This document shows positions 59,333-64,000 of a stretch of 64,000 nucleotides of DNA, in pieces (positions within the stretch are counted from its first letter, which is position 1; each line of letters opens with the position of its first letter). Source of the DNA: Streptomyces xylophagus (GTDB lineage: Bacteria > Actinomycetota > Actinomycetes > Streptomycetales > Streptomycetaceae); assembly GCF_000716435.1 (NCBI RefSeq), contig NZ_JNWO01000008.1:383196-447195 (forward strand), given 5' to 3'. A program made the position numbers and the translations under genes. The notes under the pieces are model-generated. The model ran no database searches and was not told where the DNA came from. It saw only the letters and a list, made by a program, of their open reading frames with translations.

Positions 59333-59893
59333 ATGCGTGCCGTGCCTGCCTCGAAGGTCTGGGTGACCGGTCTGACGGTGGGAGCGATCGCCGCGGTCAC
59401 GGTCCTGGCCGTCCAGGCCAACAAGGGGCCGCACCCGAAGGCGTCCGCCGCCCGCCCGCACGCCTCGGCGTCCGCCCACGCGTCCACGTCCCCCAAGCCG
59501 CACACGACGGCAGCCGCGGTACCGGCCTCCTCCGGTACCGGCCGGCGCATTGTCTACGCCGTCGGCCAGAAACGGGTCTGGCTGGTCGACGCGAGCGACA
59601 AGGCGTCCCGCACGTTCCCGGTCTGGCCGGGCACGGTGAGCCCCGACCCCGGCAAGTACACCGTCTCGGTCCGCAAGGACGCCACGACGGGCTCCGACGG
59701 CGTCCAGATCGAGAACATCGTCTACTTCGCCACCAAGTCCGGCCTCAACATCGCCTTCTCCAACGCGCTGGACGGCTCCTCGCCCCCGCCGGCTGCGGGC
59801 AAGTTGACGGGCGGCGTGCGGATGGGGAAGGCGGACGGGGCGGCGCTGTGGACGTTCGGGACGACGGGCACGAAGGTGACGGTCGTCAAGTAG
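59333..59893 (+). CDS. exported or membrane-anchored protein of unknown function
   Basis: A 186-residue protein with one N-terminal hydrophobic segment (residues 8-26) and an Ala/Ser/Pro/His-rich stretch (30-70), then a compact domain RRIVYAVGQKRVWLVDASDKASRTFPVWPGTVSPDPGKYTVSVRKD whose layout resembles an L,D-transpeptidase-like fold. The catalytic HxxxxCxR motif is absent, so it is probably not an active transpeptidase. Eighty bases after fbiC in the same direction. Confidence 0.6.
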   Translation: MRAVPASKVWVTGLTVGAIAAVTVLAVQANKGPHPKASAARPHASASAHASTSPKPHTTAAAVPASSGTGRRIVYAVGQKRVWLVDASDKASRTFPVWPGTVSPDPGKYTVSVRKDATTGSDGVQIENIVYFATKSGLNIAFSNALDGSSPPPAAGKLTGGVRMGKADGAALWTFGTTGTKVTVVK

Positions 59894-59917
59894 GGGAGAT
59901 TCCCGATCGCCGGGCCG

Positions 59918-60346
59918 TCACGACCGGGTGAGTTCGAGAACGGGGATGGTGCGGACTCCCGCGGTCTGGCGCGCGTACTCGGCGAAGCCGGGGTAGCGCC
60001 GTGCCTGCTCGGCGTAGACGCGGTCGCGCTCGGCGCCGGACAGATCGCGGATCGTCACCCCGTATGTCTCGGTTCCGCGTTCGACGCTGCCGCCACCGGC
60101 AGTGGCCAGGTTGTAGTACCAGTCCGGGTTGGCGGGTGCTCCGCCCCTGGTCGCGAAGACGTAGATGATGCCCGGCTCGGTCTCGTGCGGAAGGTACATC
60201 ACCGGGGTGACGTGCTCCTGCCCGCTCCTGCGGCCGAGGTGGTGCAACAGGACGATCGGGGCGCCCTCGAACACCCCGCCGACCTGGCCCTCGTTCGCTC
60301 GGAACTCGGCGATGGTCTTCGCGTTCCAGTCGTTCGGGTCGGTCAT
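59918..60346 (-). CDS. nitroreductase/deazaflavin-dependent (DDN-type) oxidoreductase
   Basis: A 142-residue DDN-family protein: FEGAPIVLLHHLGRRSGQEHVTPVMYLP near 26-53, IIYVFATRGGAPANPDWYYNLATAGG near 59-84. A clear ribosome-binding site (AGGAG) precedes ATG. Divergent from the MarR gene at 60442; an exact copy of the MarR-unit palindrome lies in between, so it is probably repressed by that MarR protein and de-repressed by a quinone or electrophile. Confidence 0.85.
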   Translation of the reverse strand: MTDPNDWNAKTIAEFRANEGQVGGVFEGAPIVLLHHLGRRSGQEHVTPVMYLPHETEPGIIYVFATRGGAPANPDWYYNLATAGGGSVERGTETYGVTIRDLSGAERDRVYAEQARRYPGFAEYARQTAGVRTIPVLELTRS

Positions 60347-60386
60347 GTCGGACTCCTGTTGTTCGCTGCCCCAGGATGGTCGCATG

Positions 60387-60401
60387 TTGTCATGTAAACA
60401 A
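60387..60401. promoter_or_regulatory. MarR-unit operator, copy 1
   Basis: TTGTCATGTAAACAA; its reverse complement occurs exactly at 61049-61063. It lies between the divergent DDN and MarR genes. Confidence 0.8.
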
Positions 60402-60441
60402 TCGCCCGATCCCAAAGTACACCCCGGGTAGGCTCGGCGGT

Positions 60442-60975
60442 ATGGATCAGGAGGCGCTGGACGAGCGGGAGACCCGGGCCTGGATCGCTTTCCAGCGCAT
60501 GCGCATCGAGGTGAACGAGGTGCTCGCCCGCAGGCTGGCGCGCGACTTCGGGCTGACCGAGGCGGACTTCGTGGTCCTGCTGAGGCTGTCCAGAAGCCCG
60601 GAGCACAGGCTGCGCGCCCGCGACATGGCGACCGCGCTGCACTGGGAGCGGAGCCGCCTGTCTCGCCAGGTCTCCCGGATGGAGACGCGCGGTACGGTCG
60701 CGCGCGCACCGAGCGAGGGTGATGCCCGCGGCTACGACATCGTCCTGACGGCTGCGGGCCGGACCGCGTTCCAGGCCGCCTGGCCGGCCTGGGTGGAGGG
60801 AATCCGCCACTGCTTCGCCGACGTGCTCTCCCGGAAGCAACTCGACGCCCTCATCGACGTCGCCGAGACGATCGACGGCCATTACAGCGCCCACCACGAC
60901 TCCGGCGCCGAGACGATCGACAGCCACTACAGCGCGGCGCTGCCCGGGCGAACTGAACGGCCTGATACGGACTGA
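60442..60975 (+). CDS. MarR family regulator
   Basis: A 177-residue winged-helix MarR protein: EADFVVLLRLSRSPEHRLRARDMATALHWERSRLSRQVSRMETRGTVARAPSEGDARGYDIVLTAAGR near 40-108, including the recognition helix and the wing DARGY. Its C-terminus carries a duplicated motif ETIDGHYSA / ETIDSHYSA. It should repress the DDN gene at 59918 and the quinone oxidoreductase at 61101 through the shared 15-bp site, which would also place it under its own control. Confidence 0.85.
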   Translation: MDQEALDERETRAWIAFQRMRIEVNEVLARRLARDFGLTEADFVVLLRLSRSPEHRLRARDMATALHWERSRLSRQVSRMETRGTVARAPSEGDARGYDIVLTAAGRTAFQAAWPAWVEGIRHCFADVLSRKQLDALIDVAETIDGHYSAHHDSGAETIDSHYSAALPGRTERPDTD

Positions 60976-61048
60976 CGGTCCGGCGCGGCCCGACCCGACC
61001 CTCCATTTTGTTGACGTGTAACCATTCAAGACTTAGCGTGTGAGTGCT

Positions 61049-61063
61049 TTGTTTACATGACAA
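61049..61063. promoter_or_regulatory. MarR-unit operator, copy 2
   Basis: TTGTTTACATGACAA, the exact reverse complement of 60387-60401, 38 bases before the quinone oxidoreductase start. Confidence 0.8.
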
Positions 61064-61100
61064 CGAAAGCCTGCTCCAGCCGAATGGAGATGTGGAGATC

Positions 61101-62024
61101 ATGCCCAAGGCAGTCAGGTACGACGGGTTCGGCGGGATCGACGTGTTGCGGGTCGACGAGGTGAAACGCCCGGCACCCACGGACGGGCAGGTTCTCGTGC
61201 GGGTGAAGGCGGCCGGCATCAACCCCAGCGAGGCAGCCATCCGCACCGGGGCGGTGGCCCAACTGTTCCCGTCGACGTTCCCGTCCGGGCAGGGCAGCGA
61301 CCTCGCCGGGGTCATCGAGGAAGTCGGTGCGGGAGTCGGCGGATTCTCGCCCGGCGACGAGGTGATCGGGTTCAGCAACAAGCGGGCCTCCCAGGCCGAA
61401 CTGGTCCTGGTCGAGGCCGGCGACCTCACCCACAAGCCGGCGAACGTCTCATGGGAGGTGGCCGGCAGCCTGTACGTCGTCGGCGTGACCGCGTGGGGGG
61501 CGGTGCACGCCGTTCAGCCCAAGGAGGGCGAGACCGTCGTCGTCTCCGGAGCCGCCGGGGGTGTCGGCTCGCTGGCCGTCCAACTCGCGCGCCGGACCGG
61601 GGCCACGGTCATCGGCCTGGCCGGCGAGAGCAACCACGAGTGGCTGAAGAACCACGGAGTGGTCCCGGTCGCGTACGGCGACGGAGTCGCCGACCGGATC
61701 AGCGCCGCCGCGCCGAACGGCGTCGACGCCTTCATCGACACCTTCGGCCAGGGCTATGTCGAGTTGGCCCTCGCCCTCGGAGTCGCGGCCGAGCGGATCG
61801 ACACCATCGCCGATTTCGCGGCCGCCGCGAAGTACGGCGTGAAAACCGACGGTGGGGCAGCGGCCGGGCCGGGCGCCAAGGTACTCACCGAACTGGCCGG
61901 GTTGATCGCCGACGGACATCTTGAGGTACCCATCGCGAACGTCTACGCGCTGGCGCAGGTCCGAGAGGCCTACACCGAGCTCGAACGCCGCCACACCCAC
62001 GGCAAGATCGTCCTCAAGCCCTGA
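61101..62024 (+). CDS. NADP-dependent quinone oxidoreductase-like dehydrogenase
   Basis: A 307-residue zinc-free medium-chain reductase: MPKAVRYDGFGGIDVL at the start, VVSGAAGGVGSLAVQLARRTGATVIG near 149-174 as nucleotide-binding site, and the ending ERRHTHGKIVL. Enzymes of this kind reduce quinones or enones with NADPH. ATG at 61101 is preferred because GGAGAT precedes it. Downstream of the MarR gene with its own copy of the palindrome, so it appears to be an inducible detoxification enzyme. Confidence 0.85.
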   Translation: MPKAVRYDGFGGIDVLRVDEVKRPAPTDGQVLVRVKAAGINPSEAAIRTGAVAQLFPSTFPSGQGSDLAGVIEEVGAGVGGFSPGDEVIGFSNKRASQAELVLVEAGDLTHKPANVSWEVAGSLYVVGVTAWGAVHAVQPKEGETVVVSGAAGGVGSLAVQLARRTGATVIGLAGESNHEWLKNHGVVPVAYGDGVADRISAAAPNGVDAFIDTFGQGYVELALALGVAAERIDTIADFAAAAKYGVKTDGGAAAGPGAKVLTELAGLIADGHLEVPIANVYALAQVREAYTELERRHTHGKIVLKP

Positions 62025-62205
62025 CCGCGAACCCCACGAACTCGCCCCAGGCGGCACCTGTGATCGCGAGGCGTGCGCCCGCCTTGTCCTTTGAGTCGCG
62101 TACGTGGATGGTGGGGTCGGCAGGGGCGATGGCGACCTCGACGCAGTCAGGCTCGTCGTTGCCGCTGTAACTGCTCTTGAACCACACCAAGCTTGAGGAG
62201 GTCAT
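62014..62205 (-). CDS. DUF397 domain protein
   Basis: A 63-residue DUF397 protein: LVWFKSSYSGNDEPDCVEVAIA near 7-28, VRDSKDKAGARLAI near 35-48, WGEFVGFAV near 53-61. In Streptomyces such small proteins are encoded next to WhiJ-like XRE regulators and probably work with them. Its start overlaps the regulator's stop by four bases (ATGA). The 3' end overlaps the quinone oxidoreductase gene by 11 bases on the opposite strand. Confidence 0.85.
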   Translation of the reverse strand: MTSSSLVWFKSSYSGNDEPDCVEVAIAPADPTIHVRDSKDKAGARLAITGAAWGEFVGFAVRA

Positions 62206-63014
62206 GTCTCTTCTCCCAGCATTTTCTCGATGAACGACAGCGACTCCCGAGGCGAGAGAGCCTGCGCTCGGATCATCCCATAGCGCATTTCCAAGATCTG
62301 GACCTCCCGAGGAGTGCTGATCACTCGGCTGTGGAGCTCGGCCGCCGAGTACCCCAGCGTCTTTCCGCCCCGGAGTTTCAGCACACGGAACGAGCCGCTC
62401 ACGCTCGCGTGGTCCTCCCGGTCCGTGGGCATCACCTGGATCTCCACGTGCCGCAACTTGCCTACCTCCAGCAGGTGTTCAAGCTGTTGCCGCTGCACCA
62501 TTCTGCCCCCGACCGGCCGGCGCAGCGTCGACTCCTCCTGGACGAAGGTGATCAACGTCCGAGGCACGCGCTCGAAGACCTCCTTGCGCGCCATGCGAGC
62601 GGCAACGAGACGTTCGATCTCCTCTTCCGTATACGCGGGGCGCCGCATCTCGTACAACGCCTGTGCGTACTCCGGAGTTTGGAGCAGGCCGTGAATGTGC
62701 AGGGCGGTGTAGGCCCCCATTTCCACGGCCTCGTCCTCCAGGTTCTTCAGGTCGCGAACCTTCTTCGGGTAGCGCGCTTGCTCCACGTCCTCCTTCATCG
62801 CGGAGATCTTCCCGCCCGCCCCTGTCGCCTCGTCCGCCTTGTCGAGGAACTCCGGCTTGGCGGCCCGTCGCCCTCGCTCCACCGAGGACACCATCTCCTC
62901 GCTGTACCCGACCCTCACCCCGAACTCCGCCTGCGACAGCCCGGCGGCCTCCCGCCACATCTTGATCTGACGGCCGACCGCCTTCAGTACGGCCATGGCC
63001 TCTTCGTCGTCCAC
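62202..63014 (-). CDS. WhiJ-like XRE regulator with DUF5753
   Basis: A 270-residue regulator. An XRE helix-turn-helix is at about 10-60 (IKMWREAAGLSQAEFGVRVGYSEEMVSSVERGRRAAK), followed by the DUF5753 domain (LQTPEYAQALYEMRRPAYTEEEIERLVAARMARKEVF, then TDREDHASVSGSFRVLKLRG). Such proteins are abundant in Streptomyces and several affect sporulation or antibiotic timing. GTG at 63014 has GGAAGG upstream; an internal ATG at 62996 is possible. Overlaps the DUF397 gene and is divergent from the ATPase gene. Confidence 0.85.
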   Translation of the reverse strand: MDDEEAMAVLKAVGRQIKMWREAAGLSQAEFGVRVGYSEEMVSSVERGRRAAKPEFLDKADEATGAGGKISAMKEDVEQARYPKKVRDLKNLEDEAVEMGAYTALHIHGLLQTPEYAQALYEMRRPAYTEEEIERLVAARMARKEVFERVPRTLITFVQEESTLRRPVGGRMVQRQQLEHLLEVGKLRHVEIQVMPTDREDHASVSGSFRVLKLRGGKTLGYSAAELHSRVISTPREVQILEMRYGMIRAQALSPRESLSFIEKMLGEET

Positions 63015-63108
63015 ACCGCCACCTTCCGCACACGAGCCGGACGACCCCGGACAGCACCCGGACAGTCGCGCTCCGTACCGACATGAATGCTGTTCAGGGT
63101 AGACAGGA

Positions 63109-63552
63109 GTGACCACGCTGAGTGATGTGAACGAAGAAATCACTCAAGCCGCGCCCCTGGTACGGCACTTCACCGTGCTGTTGTCCGCGACCCGGCGGGG
63201 AGCCCGCCTGGCCCGGCTCCTCACGGAACGTCAACTCGCCGACTGGGGACTGCCGTCCGAGGCGGCGGAGCACGTCGTCGCCGAACTCGCCGCGAACGCC
63301 GTCGTGCACGGACGGGTACCGGGGCGCGATTTCAGGCTGGACCTACGGCTCGACGCATTCGGCATGCTCCGTATCGAGGTGACGGACGCCCGAGGTGATC
63401 GGGTCCCCCATATCCCGAACTCGGCCTCGGTGTGCGCGGAATCGGGGCGCGGGTTGCTGCTCGTGGCCGCGTACGCGGACCGTTGGGGTGTCGATGAGGC
63501 ACCCACCCCCTGCAAGACCGTGTGGGCGGAACTCGTGTTGGGGCGGGGGTGA
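63109..63552 (+). CDS. RsbW-like ATP-binding protein (GHKL ATPase)
   Basis: A 147-residue HATPase: N box AEHVVAELAANAVVHGRV near 46-63, G1-like VTDARGDRVP near 90-99, G2-like ESGRGLLLVAAYADRWGV near 110-127. It completes the regulator/DUF397/ATPase trio typical of WhiJ-type loci. GTG at 63109 lies too close to GGAG for comfort, so GTG at 63127 is an alternative start. It is the second such ATPase in the window. Confidence 0.8.
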   Translation: MTTLSDVNEEITQAAPLVRHFTVLLSATRRGARLARLLTERQLADWGLPSEAAEHVVAELAANAVVHGRVPGRDFRLDLRLDAFGMLRIEVTDARGDRVPHIPNSASVCAESGRGLLLVAAYADRWGVDEAPTPCKTVWAELVLGRG

Positions 63553-63586
63553 GGGGGTTGCGGTGGCTCTGAGCTGCGAAGTGAAC

Positions 63587-63858
63587 GTTGGGCCGCCCGC
63601 TTCTTGGTCAGTGTCGTGCTTCCGTGCCCCGAGTAAAGGGCGCTCCGCTGCGCTGCGCGTCGGCTGCGCCGATTCCGCTTCGCTGCACCCTTGACTCGGT
63701 GCACTCCAGCCCGGTTGAGAAGCGAGCGGGCGGCCCCGGGGAACGGGTGGCCCAGGCATGTCTTCCCTTGCCTGGGCTGCCTTGCGGGCCGGTGTGGTGG
63801 GGGCGCGCTCGCGTCTCGCCTGCACGCCGGGCTGGCTCGGCGGCCAACGGCCGGTGGG
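63587..63858 (+). repeat. dispersed repeat arm, copy 3
   Basis: About 270 bases running from GTTGGGCCGCCCGCTTCTTG to GGCCAACGGCCGGTGGG, strongly similar to 27333-27603 in the same orientation. Confidence 0.85.
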
Positions 63859-63903
63859 CTGGTGGGTGGGGGCACCCGCATCGGGTGGTCGGGGGGTCTG
63901 CAG

Positions 63904-63974
63904 GCTGGGGTAATTTCTAACCTGTCATGGGGTATGTGAGTGGCTAGTCCGGGACCCGGCTTCCAGCAACCCCC
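63904..63974. repeat. conserved core of the repeat element, copy 2
   Basis: Diverged match to 27810-27881: GCTGGGGTAATTTCTAACC at the start and CTTCCAGCAACCCCC at the end, with different bases between, at a shorter distance from the arm than in copy 1. Confidence 0.55.
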
Positions 63975-64000
63975 ACCCTCCGATGCGGCTGCCCCCACCC

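Larger units (their letters stand above)
63553..64000. other. gene-free end of the window occupied by the repeat element
   Basis: Holds a third copy of the long repeat arm and the conserved core. The element probably continues beyond the window, where an inverted second arm is expected by analogy with 27317-28291. Confidence 0.6.

Overview
The window is actinobacterial and almost certainly from a Streptomyces chromosome. It has very high G+C, many GTG starts, ATGA and GTGA gene overlaps, and a recognisable antibiotic-control locus: an AfsK-type kinase at 32.9-35.3 kb and an AfsR-type SARP regulator at 40.4-43.3 kb, followed by a 53-residue AfsS-like ORF. It also carries the F420 biosynthesis gene fbiC and a WhiJ-type regulator/DUF397/ATPase trio. 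I see no tRNA, rRNA, CRISPR array, transposase or phage gene.

Layout. 0-6 kb: end of an acyl-CoA dehydrogenase gene, an RsbW-like ATPase, then a cyclase gene divergent from an SDR/acyl-CoA dehydrogenase/alcohol dehydrogenase run. 6-18 kb: mostly unrelated genes (two MFS transporters, a secreted beta-propeller, a GlxA-type regulator and a broken remnant of a second copy, a TetR/DUF1772 pair, a flavin reductase, a secreted HAD phosphatase). 18-25 kb: enoyl-CoA hydratase with ADP-forming acyl-CoA ligase, a flavin monooxygenase, a tannase-like secreted hydrolase, DoxX with a DUF35 protein. 25-27 kb: two GNATs and a flavin oxidase. 27.3-28.3 kb: a gene-free long inverted-repeat element. 28.3-32 kb: thiolase/acyl-CoA dehydrogenase/deazaflavin reductase and a TetR regulator. 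32.9-43.3 kb: the afs locus, with an enoyl-CoA hydratase/DUF35/thiolase operon and a divergent FadD3-like ligase lying inside it. 43.5-53.5 kb: amidohydrolases, LLM oxidoreductases, SDR and aldehyde dehydrogenase, with a LuxR-type protein and two secreted proteins between. 53.5-64 kb: deazaflavin reductases, nuclease-fold protein, PHP hydrolase, fbiC, a MarR unit with its quinone oxidoreductase, the WhiJ-type trio, and another copy of the repeat arm.

The most striking feature is a 17-bp palindrome, consensus TCTGACGnnnCGTCAGA, present thirteen times in front of nine transcription units between 2.6 and 49.1 kb. It stands before the cyclase, SDR, acyl-CoA dehydrogenase, alcohol dehydrogenase, flavin reductase, enoyl-CoA hydratase, CoA ligase, DoxX, DUF35, thiolase, FadD3-like, amidohydrolase, LLM and aldehyde dehydrogenase genes and skips the unrelated genes between them. 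About 22 genes therefore appear to form one repressor-controlled regulon for CoA-dependent breakdown of an unidentified, perhaps steroid- or terpenoid-like, substrate. The TetR protein at 31.3-31.9 kb is the best local candidate for its repressor. Several predicted F420- or flavin-using enzymes in the set sit near fbiC.

Other compact control circuits are visible: an AfsR-box-like direct repeat and a leader hairpin before the AfsS-like ORF, an identical 15-bp palindrome at both promoters of the MarR unit, paired CTAGCG palindromes between the TetR and DUF1772 genes, and tandem 21-bp repeats near the LuxR-type gene.
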